Assembly (NCBI RefSeq): GCF_003259375.1
Contig: NZ_QLLN01000004.1
Location: 374,495-438,494 of the forward strand
Origin: Arenibacter echinorum
GTDB taxonomy: Bacteria > Bacteroidota > Bacteroidia > Flavobacteriales > Flavobacteriaceae
Length of the DNA stretch: 64,000 nucleotides
Direction of reading: 5' to 3'
Within the stretch, counting starts at the first letter, position 1; every line of letters starts with the position of its first letter. The notes beneath the pieces are model-generated. The model worked only from the letters and a program-made list of their open reading frames with translations, had not been told where the DNA came from and made no database searches. A program made the position numbers and the translations under genes. Below are positions 8,348-16,301 of this stretch, piece by piece.

Positions 8348-8701
8348 CCGATTTTGATTATGTAGCTAGCAAAGTGAATTCAAAGACATGTATTAAAGTT
8401 GAAACGAATTGTCCCAAATCTTACCCTTAAACTTTGCGCATGGATCCTGTCCGATTTTTGTAGTGTTCGGGAAGATAATCGTAAAGCAAAAATCGGACAG
8501 GGCGCACTTGCTTAAGTAAATTTGGAACGGCATTTTTTTGATCCATGGCAATAACCGAGCGTTGGCAAGGATAAAGGCATGGGGCGTTTTTTCTAGGCCC
8601 CATGCTTTTATGAGCGGTTCCGAGGAGGTTGTAAAATCCAGAGGTTTTTCAACTTCCACAAGGATTGGATTTGTTTTACGGAATCATCCAATAGGGCAAT
8701 T
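8348..8701. other. Non-coding strip holding the oriT-like site
   Basis: About 350 bases lie between the convergent integrase and mobilisation genes. Frames here lack family-like features. The notable content is the inverted repeat at 8446-8501 with its GGGCGCACTT flank. The place where a relaxase gene would be expected downstream of the mobilisation protein contains no such gene. Confidence 0.55.
8446..8514. other. Candidate origin of transfer (oriT): inverted repeat plus GGGCGCACTT
   Basis: A perfect 15-bp inverted repeat (CCTGTCCGATTTTTG at 8446-8460, CAAAAATCGGACAGG at 8487-8501) with a 26-base loop is followed at once by GGCGCACTTGC. The minus strand there reads AAGTGCGCCCT, which equals the core of the nick region known for IncQ/pIP501-type (MOBQ) origins. 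It sits beside a BfmA/BtgA-type mobilisation gene. In IncQ origins the inverted repeat lies 5' of the nick on the cut strand, and here that order appears reversed, so the assignment stays a hypothesis. Confidence 0.5.
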
Positions 8702-9262
8702 CTATTGCAATTCTTTTTCTATTTTTATTTTAAGCTTTTCGAACTCTTCAGGGCTCATGTCCAATTGTAACCTGGGCTTCCCAAATCTGCTCTTCACCAA
8801 TTGTACCTTGTTCAAAAGGGCAATAAATTCTGCCCTGTTCTGCCTTAGGTCGCGTTTTAGATTGGTATATTCTCTTTCCATAACAAGCGCCTCCTCCACC
8901 TTTTTAAAAAACCTGTCCCTTTCTGGATCGTCTTCCCGACCCTCCAATAACAAGGGAGCTTGCCCCCGTTTCTTTCTTGGCGAGTGTTCAAATAAAAGTT
9001 CTATCATCGCCTTTGTCGGAAGTACTCCATTCTTTTCCATATTCTTCATCATGGCCGCCATCGCATCGAACCTTTTCTTTATCAGGTTAGTTATGGTCCT
9101 CCCGTTGGGACCAAGTGATTCCTTTGGGGAAATCTCGTTATAGATAAAGAAATCCAGCATTGTCTGCAAGGCCTCCGTATGGGTCTTGAAAGTCCTCCGC
9201 GAAAACGTCTGGAACTGCTTCGCTATATCTTTCTTAAAACGAATACCTATAAATGGTTTCAT
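8702..9262 (-). CDS. BfmA/BtgA-type mobilisation protein
   Basis: A 186-residue basic protein resembling the BfmA/BtgA (MobC-like) accessory proteins of Bacteroidota mobilisable elements, which bind oriT and help the relaxase. The N-terminus (KPFIGIRFKKDIAKQFQTFSR, THTEALQTMLDFF) looks like a ribbon-helix-helix DNA-binding region; the rest is helical and charged (EREYTNLKRDLRQNRAEF). The start at 9262 is supported by MKPFIGIRF. Two direct repeats lie 10-66 bases upstream. The relaxase that normally follows such a gene is missing here. The family call rests on recognised sequence style, not on a search. Confidence 0.7.
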   Translation of the reverse strand: MKPFIGIRFKKDIAKQFQTFSRRTFKTHTEALQTMLDFFIYNEISPKESLGPNGRTITNLIKKRFDAMAAMMKNMEKNGVLPTKAMIELLFEHSPRKKRGQAPLLLEGREDDPERDRFFKKVEEALVMEREYTNLKRDLRQNRAEFIALLNKVQLVKSRFGKPRLQLDMSPEEFEKLKIKIEKELQ

Positions 9263-9272
9263 AATTTTCTGT

Positions 9273-9327
9273 TTTGTCGCAAATTCTCCCCTTAAAATGG
9301 GCGTTTACATGCCGTTTGTCGCAAATT
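9273..9327. repeat. Paired 13-bp direct repeats upstream of the mobilisation gene
   Basis: TTTGTCGCAAATT occurs at 9273-9285 and 9315-9327, exactly 42 bp apart (four helical turns). Both lie in the leader of the minus-strand mobilisation gene that starts at 9262. The helical phasing suggests an operator or autoregulatory binding site. Confidence 0.6.
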
Positions 9328-9553
9328 TTTCCAGATTTAGAAGTAAAACAATTTTCAATTCATTGAAAATCAACAACTTAAAAATCGTAACGTGGCCTTG
9401 GCCCGTTACCCTCTTGCTATTCCTTTGCTCCGTTTTACTTCGCCGCGGAAGACCTTCCTTTAAACTTCTAAAAAGCTTCTCACTAGTTATGATTTTTTTA
9501 ATGTCCTTTCCAAACGGTACATCCACTCCAATAGGTGCTCTTTTTTCTTTCAC
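9305..9553 (-). CDS. Small basic ORF of doubtful status in the mobilisation module
   Basis: An 82-residue frame starting at a GTG in the same frame as, and four bases after, the TAG that closes the ATPase-like remnant at 9557. The product is basic (PRRSKTEQRNSKRVTGQG) with a hydrophobic C-terminal stretch. I recognise no domain. It could be a small gene, or the 3' end of a broken longer gene interrupted by the TAG. The direct repeat at 9315-9327 lies inside its 3' end, which weakens the case for coding. Confidence 0.3.
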   Translation of the reverse strand: MKEKRAPIGVDVPFGKDIKKIITSEKLFRSLKEGLPRRSKTEQRNSKRVTGQGHVTIFKLLIFNELKIVLLLNLEKFATNGM

Positions 9554-9556
9554 CAG

Positions 9557-9863
9557 CTATTTTCTTCGGCTCGGGCCATCCAACTTTAGCCGGTTGAACA
9601 TCCTTACGGACCTATCCGATATCTGTGTTCCATAGCGATTCCCAATCTGGGAAAGGCTCAAATTGGTGGTGATATGTGTTTTTGTCCAAAGGGTTTCAAA
9701 GTTCCGCTAGCATTTGATCCGGATCTGAAGTGAGCAACCCTTTTTTAAGCGATATGATCCATACATTTTTAAATTCGGGATCTTGGTTCCGATACCTGTA
9801 AAAATGCCCTAAGAAACTCTTATTCGTTGCGTTCACTTCGAAATCAAGATCGGCATAGGCAAC
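9557..9863 (-). pseudogene. Decayed reading frame, DnaC/IstB-ATPase-like C-terminal remnant
   Basis: Two overlapping minus-strand frames without good starts read like pieces of one gene. The first (9863 to the TGA at 9696) includes HFYRYRNQDPEFKNVWIISL. The second (9706 to the TAG at 9557) reads WTKTHITTNLSLSQIGNRYG then ISDRSVRMFNRLKLDGPSRRK. The second resembles the end of DnaC/IstB-like ATPases found in Bacteroidota mobilisable elements (TTNLS, RYG, SRR). A frameshift near 9700 and the missing Walker motifs mark it as broken. The ATPase identity is tentative. Confidence 0.45.
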
Positions 9864-10017
9864 CTATTCTTTGCCTACTTAAAAAATCTATTTTTAAAAG
9901 CTCTGGAGCGCGTAGCGGTTTTGGCCCTGTTTGCTTTTCAATACATTGATCTGACCATCCCTTTTCCATATCACCCCTTCCAATATTGAATTCAATTTTC
10001 TTTCTCTCTGTTTAGAG

Positions 10018-10099
10018 CTAAATTGTTTTTTTATCTTTTTTTATTACTTGTTTATTATGTTGGACACTTATGTCCATGCCGCCCGGTCAAAAGTGTCCA
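10018..10099. other. TGGACA/TGTCCA half-site cluster and in-frame stop downstream of the HTH gene
   Basis: TGGACACTT (10061-10069), TGTCCA (10071-10076) and AAGTGTCCA (10091-10099) form nested inverted repeats. They overlap the 3' end of the minus-strand helix-turn-helix gene. After the TGA at 10087-10089 the same frame stays open for 22 codons (ending VIKKDKKTI) to a TAG at 10018. The stop may therefore be a recent truncation, and the half-sites may be a binding site or iteron-like array. Confidence 0.4.
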
Positions 10100-10425
10100 G
10101 ACTGCCATGAAAGTATTGTCTGGTCAGGGTCGCCAGTGTCATATTCAAAATACAACATACTTCTCAGGTAGCGCTTTCTTCCATTAAAGGAGGTTTCCTC
10201 TATCCAGCCCAAGGACTTTAGTTGGGAAATGTACCTGCTTACCTGTCGTTCGGAAATATTTAGAAAGGAAGCAATGTACTTGTTGGACATGTAACACTCC
10301 ATACCGTTTTCGGTAAAACTGTGTATCTCCATGAACAAGATCTTGGCATACCAGTTCACCTCCGTGTTCAGATAGATCGATCTGGGTATCCAGATCCCCT
10401 GAAAATTTCTCTCAGTAGGTTTCAT
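10087..10425 (-). CDS. Helix-turn-helix protein, probably C-terminally truncated
   Basis: A 112-residue protein with a winged-helix/HTH_36-type domain: CYMSNKYIASFLNISERQVSRYISQLKSLGWIEE. Its opening (MKPTERNFQGIWIPRSIYLN) resembles the N-terminus of longer HTH proteins in Bacteroidota mobilisable elements, where it may act in replication or control of transfer. The frame ends at a TGA and would continue for 22 more codons. It lies 10 bases downstream of the excisionase-like gene on the same strand, so the two form an operon. Its role in this element is inferred from context. Confidence 0.65.
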   Translation of the reverse strand: MKPTERNFQGIWIPRSIYLNTEVNWYAKILFMEIHSFTENGMECYMSNKYIASFLNISERQVSRYISQLKSLGWIEETSFNGRKRYLRSMLYFEYDTGDPDQTILSWQSGHF

Positions 10426-10435
10426 GACAGAGCAG

Positions 10436-10726
10436 TTATCTCTTGTTCTTGACTAGTGAATCATTGAAACGGTGTTCCAAGGTCTCGTCCGATAGATCGG
10501 GTTCCCCCAACAACCAGGCATCAATGGTATCTTTGTCAAAGAATTTCTGGCGGATATGGGGATTGTTCCCCATGGGAATCAACTTTAGCTGGGTCAGCTT
10601 GTAGATCTTGCTTTTGGAGAGTCCGGTGTATGCGGCCAGATCTTCCACGTTCATTGTTTTCTTGGTGTGGGACAACAGACCCTTGATGTCGGATAGCAGC
10701 CCCACTACGTTTTCGTTTTCTTCCAT
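10436..10726 (-). CDS. Excisionase-family (HTH_17/MerR-like) DNA-binding protein
   Basis: A 96-residue protein with the HTH_17 excisionase-type helix-turn-helix: MNVEDLAAYTGLSKSKIYKLTQLKLIP, then a wing (NPHIRQKFFDKDTIDAWL). Proteins of this kind act as recombination directionality factors or as regulators of transfer genes in Bacteroidota elements. It is the first gene of the minus-strand left module and probably sets the expression of the genes after it. Whether it binds the att arms or a promoter cannot be decided here. Confidence 0.75.
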   Translation of the reverse strand: MEENENVVGLLSDIKGLLSHTKKTMNVEDLAAYTGLSKSKIYKLTQLKLIPMGNNPHIRQKFFDKDTIDAWLLGEPDLSDETLEHRFNDSLVKNKR

Positions 10727-11050
10727 GATATTTGCTTTAAGATTTTCCTCAAATTAGTAGTGCGTTTATCACTAAAAGAAATCGAAGGAAATTTTAACGT
10801 TTGTAAGTGGTGTTTTTTGAAGAATTGTTGGAAGTTCGAACGATTTACTAAAAATAATTGAATAAGTGGTTTTAAGCCAATATTACAAAGTCTTATAAAA
10901 CGTTGATTTTATGAAACTACCCCTTTCAATAGATTAATCAATCTAACTTCTTAAAGTCCAAACAGATGATTTTTGTCATTTGAATGCCATCACATATTCT
11001 CGATATTTGATACTAGTTTAAAACATTTTATACTAGTTTAAAACCTGAAG
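10727..11050. other. Divergent intergenic region between mobility module and cargo
   Basis: A 324-base AT-rich gap between the excisionase-like gene (minus) and the amidase (plus). It must hold promoters for both directions. The only clear structure is the tandem repeat at 11010-11044 directly before the amidase start. No small gene is seen. Confidence 0.5.
11010..11044. repeat. 15-bp tandem repeat with 20-bp period before the amidase
   Basis: ATACTAGTTTAAAAC occurs at 11010-11024 and 11030-11044, in phase on the helix at about two turns, ending six bases before the amidase ATG. Each unit contains ACTAGT, a palindrome. The placement over the start of the gene suggests an operator, though a chance AT-rich duplication is possible. 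Confidence 0.55.
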
Positions 11051-12496
11051 ATGTCTAGTAGTTTTATTTTTAAATCCGCCATACAACTTGCCGAGCTTAT
11101 TCGTAACGGAAAAGCTACTTCCACAGAGGTAGTACAAGAACACATCGCGCATATCAAAAAGCATAATCCCTCATTAAATGCTGTTATTCTGTTATTGGAA
11201 GAAGAAGCATTAAGAGAAGCACTGACTTGTGACGAGGAAGCAAAAAAAGGGCAATTTAGAGGCCCTCTGCATGGGGTACCCATGACCATCAAAGAACAAT
11301 TTTGGCTAAAAGGTTACAAATCAACATTGAATAGTAATCGCTTAAAGGACTGGATAGCCCCGGAAGATGCTTTGGTTGTTACCCGCTTAAAGGAAGCAGG
11401 TGCAATAATATTGGGGAAAACCAATATTTCCAAGGAGATGTTGGACTACCAAGTTGATGGGGACATCTATCCCACATGTGTTAACCCGTACAATGAAGCC
11501 TATTCTCCCGGTGGAAGTTCAGGGGGTTCCGCGGTCGCTTTGGCCACAGGAATGGTTCCTATTGAATTGGGCGGTGATCTGGGAGGTTCAGTTCGTATAC
11601 CTCCAAACTTTTGTGGTGTTTACGGTTTGAAGACCACTGAAAATACGATACCCACCCATGGGCTGATTCCGAAACCTGAAGCAGTCAAAGGTTTTCTGAA
11701 CGATATGGCAGTGGTGGGGCCTATGGCGAGAACACCCCAAGACCTGGAGTTGTCATGGAACATTCTGAAGGGTGCAGATAAAACGGATAGAAGAATTCCT
11801 TCGATCCATTGGAAGATACACAATCAAAGGAGAATAAGTGATTACAAAGTGGCATGGGTCAATGGATGGAAAGATTATGACACCAGTAAGCAGACCAAAC
11901 AAGTAATCGAGAAATTTATAAGGTTGATCAGGGACCAAGGCGGAAGTACTCGGCAATTAATCCCTAAGGAAAATCTTCATCGCCGAACACTTGAGTTGCA
12001 TCAAAGGTTGTCATTCATGACCATTATGCAAGATCTTCCCTGGTTTGTGAAACCTTTAATGATAAAAGAATTGAAGAACGGATATTTAAAAGGCATGGAA
12101 AATATCCCTTGGAAATTCAAAGATACATTTTCCGATTATTCACAGCTCATAGGGCTAAGGATGCAAATTATCAACGAATGGGAAACCTATTTCGAAGAAT
12201 TCGATTTTTTGGTATGCCCGTCCGGCTTTGGTCCTGCATATAAGCGATGTAAAATTGGAACACCAATTATTTATGAGGGAAAAACTATGAAATACATTGA
12301 TTATGTATATCCGTACAATGCTTGTTTCAATGCAAGCGGTCATCCGGCTATAAGTATCCCATTGGGTCTTGGTAAAGAAGGATTGCCTGTTGGAGTTCAA
12401 GTGGTTGGCCCCTATTGGAGTGAAACTAATCTGCTATATTTTGCAAAATTGGTATCCAGACATACCGAAGGTTTTATAAAACACCACAGTTATTAA
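11051..12496 (+). CDS. Amidase-signature-family hydrolase
   Basis: A 481-residue amidase of the amidase-signature family, which hydrolyses amide bonds with a Ser-Ser-Lys triad. All three are visible: Lys81 in HGVPMTIKEQF, Ser156 in the GGSSGGSA loop and nucleophile Ser180 in GGDLGGSVRIP. The length fits the family. The C-terminal half (NACFNASGHPAISIPLGLGKEGLPVGVQVVG) matches the usual closing motif. The architecture suggests a general or fatty-acid-amide-type amidase rather than GatA, which would sit with gatB/gatC. No signal peptide is seen. First cargo gene of the element. Confidence 0.9.
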   Translation: MSSSFIFKSAIQLAELIRNGKATSTEVVQEHIAHIKKHNPSLNAVILLLEEEALREALTCDEEAKKGQFRGPLHGVPMTIKEQFWLKGYKSTLNSNRLKDWIAPEDALVVTRLKEAGAIILGKTNISKEMLDYQVDGDIYPTCVNPYNEAYSPGGSSGGSAVALATGMVPIELGGDLGGSVRIPPNFCGVYGLKTTENTIPTHGLIPKPEAVKGFLNDMAVVGPMARTPQDLELSWNILKGADKTDRRIPSIHWKIHNQRRISDYKVAWVNGWKDYDTSKQTKQVIEKFIRLIRDQGGSTRQLIPKENLHRRTLELHQRLSFMTIMQDLPWFVKPLMIKELKNGYLKGMENIPWKFKDTFSDYSQLIGLRMQIINEWETYFEEFDFLVCPSGFGPAYKRCKIGTPIIYEGKTMKYIDYVYPYNACFNASGHPAISIPLGLGKEGLPVGVQVVGPYWSETNLLYFAKLVSRHTEGFIKHHSY

Positions 12497-12978
12497 ATAC
12501 ATTTTATTGACCCAACTTGTACTGTTTTAAGAGCTAGGTTTGTAACCAAACCGATACTACGGTGACTTCTATCGAATGGGCTACAAAAGGCTGATATCAT
12601 CCCCTAATATCCAAAGCGTCCTGCATGTAACGCAGAAATTCCTGTTCGTATCGCAATAAGTAGTAATCCAATCCATAAAACGACCGGTTGATAGGACGGA
12701 TTTGGAAATTGGAAGTGTCTTAAGAATATATCCTTTCCGGGAACTTTCTAAAAATTAAGATGTAATGGTTGAACGATGGCAAGTAGGGTTCCTCAAAAAA
12801 AGTTCATTAGACTGATATTCATCATTTTATAATTGATTTTTCGAAGTTATTTTAAACCTTAAAACTAACATATCACGGGAAAGTTCGTGCCATTCTTTTG
12901 TGTTTTCTTACAGGACATTATCTAGATTGCAACCGGATACCTACCTGCCCGTCTAATTAGCAATTAAACTGAACTAGT
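12497..12978. other. Intergenic gap with a possible gene remnant
   Basis: A 482-base gap. On the minus strand, about 12598-12720 reads an in-frame 40-codon stretch ending in a TGA (NRSFYGLDYYLLRYEQEF then YMQDALDIRG). It looks protein-like but has no start, so it may be the tail of a lost gene. Nothing else is recognisable. The promoter of the FAD oxidoreductase should lie in the last 150 bases. Confidence 0.4.
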
Positions 12979-14814
12979 ATGAAATACAATACTATTATCA
13001 TCGGAGGTGGCTTATCAGGATTAACTGCCGGAGCTACCCTTTCAAAATTCGGAAAAAAAGTTCTGTTACTAGAGCAACACCACAAGCCTGGTGGCTGTGC
13101 CACTACCTTCAAGCGAGGCGATTTCATCGTTGAAGTCGGTCTGCATGAAATGAGCGGCGTACTGGAGAATGGTACGATTCCACAAATATTCGAAATGCTT
13201 GATATCGATCAAGAGGTCGACCTACTGAAAGTACCCGAATTCTATGCTGCCTATTCAGATCGTGGAAAATTCGTGTTCCCGCACGGCTATGATGCAGCGA
13301 CCAAGGCGCTGATCGACAAATACCCCGAGGATGCAAAAGGCATCAAGCGCTTTTTGAAAGTGCTTGCAGGAATTCGAAAGGAAGGGACCAATCAACCGCG
13401 TTCTAAATTGGTAAAGAAGCTCATCTATCCATTGATGCCCTTGCTGTATCCGAATCTTGTCGAAGCCGATCGACATACCGTAGGATCTTGGTTGGATAAG
13501 TACATCACGAATGAAAATGCAAAGATCGATCTGGTAGCACACCTTGTGTATTGGGGCGACGATCCCTATACATTATCGATGTTCTACTATGGGCTACCCT
13601 TTTCTGGATTCATCGAGAATGGAGGTCATTTCATAAAAGGAGGGTCTCAACAGCTTTCCGACCATCTCGCAGCATACATTGAAAAGAAGGGTGGCACTGT
13701 TCTATTGGGAAAAAAGGCAGAGAAAATCGTCACTGAGAACGGCCGAGTGACGGGAGTCACCTTCCGGGATAGTTTCAATGAAAACCTGGATCCCGTCACT
13801 ATTTCTTGTGATAATGCAATCGCCAACTGCGCCATTCCCGTAGTACCAGCTTTGCTGGATGAGCCCTTTGCCAGCTCCTTGAAAAAAAGCATCGGTGACA
13901 AAATCAATTCTTGCTCGCTGTTGTGTATATACCTCGGTTTCAGTCAGGATTTGGAGGAATTCGGGGTAAAACATTATTCAAATGTCATCGAGGGTGAAGA
14001 CGTTAAATCATTAAAGGACGTGAAGCCCAACCACCAGGGCGATTGGTCGAAGCGCAGATTCATTTTCGTTGACTATGGCAAGGTAGATTCCCAACTGGCA
14101 CCACCTGATAAATCAGAGGGAGTTATCTGTACGGTCGACTATATCGAGGATTGGAAAGATTTGAACGAAGATGACTACAAGGCGAAGAAGGAAGAAGTGG
14201 CCCAGATACTATTACAGCGATTGGAGAAGCAGTTTCCTGGAATTCGGGACAGCATTGAATACTACGAGGTTTCTACCTCTAAAACGATCCAGCGATATAC
14301 CTCGAATCCCGGTGGATCGGTGTACGGTTATGCACAAACCAAGAAGCAAACAGGAGACAAGCGATTCAGAAACAATTTCTTGATTCCCAACTTGTATTTC
14401 GCATCTGCTTGGGCATTCCCTGGTGGCGGATTTGAAGGTTCCATCATGGCCGGCTTTTTGGCCGCTTTGCAAATGAACAAAGACAAAATATGGTCAGAAC
14501 GTGATGATTCGAAGTATGTTGACCAGCGGATTGTTCCACTCTTGGGGCGTAAAAAAATCGATGCCAAAACGCTCGCATTGAGTTTTGAAAAACCAGAAGG
14601 ATTCCAATATCAAAAAGGACAGTATGCCATTCTTAATCTCATGAATCCGAAAGTGACCGAATTGGATTTGCCCTATCGTTGGCTTCCTGTTGTTTCTTCT
14701 ACGGAGGAAGAGAGCATACGGTTTCATATTGAACTTGATGCCAGCAGCTTTTCTAAAAGTTGTGAGCTATTGGAGATGGGTGATAAGGCTATTGTATTTG
14801 GAACCATGGGATAG
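12979..14814 (+). CDS. CrtI/retinol-saturase-like FAD oxidoreductase with truncated FNR-like tail
   Basis: A 611-residue protein. Residues 1-500 are a flavin amine-oxidase/phytoene-desaturase-like oxidoreductase: dinucleotide-binding GGGLSGLTAGATLSKFG (8-24), LLEQHHKPGGCATTF, and the C-terminal FAD motif FASAWAFPGGGFEGSIMAG. Relatives act on carotenoids or retinoids (CrtI, all-trans-retinol 13,14-reductase). After about residue 520 a new segment begins (KIDAKTLALSFEKPEGFQYQKGQYAILNL) that resembles the FAD-binding barrel of ferredoxin-NADP reductases. It stops at FGTMG before any nicotinamide-binding half. The tail may be a truncated electron-transfer module. Substrate unknown. Confidence 0.8.
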   Translation: MKYNTIIIGGGLSGLTAGATLSKFGKKVLLLEQHHKPGGCATTFKRGDFIVEVGLHEMSGVLENGTIPQIFEMLDIDQEVDLLKVPEFYAAYSDRGKFVFPHGYDAATKALIDKYPEDAKGIKRFLKVLAGIRKEGTNQPRSKLVKKLIYPLMPLLYPNLVEADRHTVGSWLDKYITNENAKIDLVAHLVYWGDDPYTLSMFYYGLPFSGFIENGGHFIKGGSQQLSDHLAAYIEKKGGTVLLGKKAEKIVTENGRVTGVTFRDSFNENLDPVTISCDNAIANCAIPVVPALLDEPFASSLKKSIGDKINSCSLLCIYLGFSQDLEEFGVKHYSNVIEGEDVKSLKDVKPNHQGDWSKRRFIFVDYGKVDSQLAPPDKSEGVICTVDYIEDWKDLNEDDYKAKKEEVAQILLQRLEKQFPGIRDSIEYYEVSTSKTIQRYTSNPGGSVYGYAQTKKQTGDKRFRNNFLIPNLYFASAWAFPGGGFEGSIMAGFLAALQMNKDKIWSERDDSKYVDQRIVPLLGRKKIDAKTLALSFEKPEGFQYQKGQYAILNLMNPKVTELDLPYRWLPVVSSTEEESIRFHIELDASSFSKSCELLEMGDKAIVFGTMG

Positions 14815-14850
14815 TACAATTATGATTTTTAGGTCAAAAAAAGAGATATC

Positions 14851-15543
14851 ATGCAATCTAATAAACTAATTGCTAGAATTGTCGGAATATTATTTATAGC
14901 AGCTACGGCTACTTCATCACTGAGCATTTGGATTACCGAACCCATTCTTGAAGCAACGAATGTACTTGAGGCATTTTCAGATAAATCAAATCAAATTTCA
15001 GGAGCAGCCATTCTCATGTTTATAGATGCTATTTCAGTGGTATTTATCGCGATACTCTTATTTCCTATTCTTAAAATGAAAAGTGAAAGGTTGGCGCTAG
15101 GATATGTTGGAATGCGAATTATGGAAGGTCTCCTATTCGCAGCTTATGTCGCTTTATTGCTAGCTGTTTTGTATATAAGCAAAGACTACTCAGCCAGTAA
15201 TGTTCAAAAGGCAAGTAACTTCAACCAAATAGGTGAATCGTTTTTGATCTTAGCAGAATGGACATTCGACATCGGACTAGGCATCGTTTTTACTATTTCT
15301 GCCATGATATTGAATTATATGTTATATCGATTTTCACTCGTACCCAGATGGTTGTCAGCTTGGGGGTTTCTTGGTGCTCTTGTATCAATGATTATAGTAC
15401 TCTTGAAATTTTATGATATTCAAGTAACTGAAGCCCTTGATTCTATAATAGGAATACAGGAAATGGTATTTGCAGTATGGTTGATTGTTAAAGGATTCAA
15501 AGAATCTGCAATGGTTTCGGAGCCTACCCTAACAGATAATTAA
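14851..15543 (+). CDS. DUF4386 membrane protein (copy 1)
   Basis: A 230-residue integral membrane protein of the DUF4386 type with about six hydrophobic segments. It opens with LIARIVGILFIAATATSSLS and carries family-like stretches IGESFLILAEWTFDIGLGIVF and SLVPRWLSAWGFLGALVSM. Function of the family is unknown. It lies 36 bases after the oxidoreductase and 9 bases before a second DUF4386 gene, so the three are probably cotranscribed. The region from here to about 18.5 kb is clearly more AT-rich than its flanks. Confidence 0.8.
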   Translation: MQSNKLIARIVGILFIAATATSSLSIWITEPILEATNVLEAFSDKSNQISGAAILMFIDAISVVFIAILLFPILKMKSERLALGYVGMRIMEGLLFAAYVALLLAVLYISKDYSASNVQKASNFNQIGESFLILAEWTFDIGLGIVFTISAMILNYMLYRFSLVPRWLSAWGFLGALVSMIIVLLKFYDIQVTEALDSIIGIQEMVFAVWLIVKGFKESAMVSEPTLTDN

Positions 15544-15552
15544 TTCTGAAAA

Positions 15553-16269
15553 ATGAAAAATGTAACCTCAAATATATTACATCATAGATCTGCAAGAATT
15601 GCGGGTTTTATGTTCCTATTTATTTTAACTACTATTTTGCTAAACTCATTTGTATTCTCAAAACTTATTGTCACAGAAAATGCCTTGGCAACTGCTGATA
15701 CTATATTAACCAACACTTGGTTATTCCGTTTGGGAATTATAAACGAACTCATACTGTCGGTCTGTGCGATACTATTGGCACTTGCTTTATATATAACGCT
15801 TAAACAAGTAAATCGGCATCTAGCGTTATTGGCACTTTATTTAAAGTTGGTAGAAGGGATTCTATCGGCAGTAATTGCACTACTTAATTTTATTGGCTTA
15901 CAGGTTTTACTTGGAAAGGACCAAATAACTACAATATCAGAACAATCTCGGGCATTGGTCGGATTATTTCTCAATATGCATGATACGCTTTATGCTATTC
16001 CGATGGTATTTCTAGGTTTGAACTTGGTACTGTTTTCTTATTTGTTTTTGAAATCGAGATATGTCCCAAAGAGTTTGGCTGTTTTTGGAATGGTTTCGTA
16101 TGCATTGGTACTCGGATTCGCTTTAGTGAGTATTTTATTCCCTAAACTCTCCGCTTTGGCCTTAACAGTTCCGAGCATTCTTTTTGAACTAATAATTGGT
16201 GTTTGGCTGCTGACAAAAGGAATAAAGGAACCTGATATCATTTCAGAAGCTAATCAGACAAAGCATTAA
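15553..16269 (+). CDS. DUF4386 membrane protein (copy 2)
   Basis: A 238-residue DUF4386 integral membrane protein with about six transmembrane segments. It opens with SARIAGFMFLFILTTILLNSF and has LVGLFLNMHDTLYAIPMVFLG and SRYVPKSLAVFGMVSYALVLG near the C-terminus. It differs clearly from its neighbour, so this is an old duplication or independent capture rather than a recent copy. No function is known. The spacing of nine bases from the previous gene suggests translational coupling. Confidence 0.8.
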   Translation: MKNVTSNILHHRSARIAGFMFLFILTTILLNSFVFSKLIVTENALATADTILTNTWLFRLGIINELILSVCAILLALALYITLKQVNRHLALLALYLKLVEGILSAVIALLNFIGLQVLLGKDQITTISEQSRALVGLFLNMHDTLYAIPMVFLGLNLVLFSYLFLKSRYVPKSLAVFGMVSYALVLGFALVSILFPKLSALALTVPSILFELIIGVWLLTKGIKEPDIISEANQTKH

Positions 16270-16301
16270 TAAAAAAACACGGTAAACAATTAAATATAAC
16301 T

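Noticed and set aside
8393-8659. 88-codon minus-strand frame as a possible relaxase remnant
   Set aside because: No relaxase motif (Tyr or three-His) is visible, and the frame runs through the inverted repeat at 8446-8501.
8538-9143. 201-codon plus-strand open frame opposite the mobilisation gene
   Set aside because: Its product is Phe/Ser-rich without domain features, and it lies antisense to the better-supported BfmA/BtgA-like gene.
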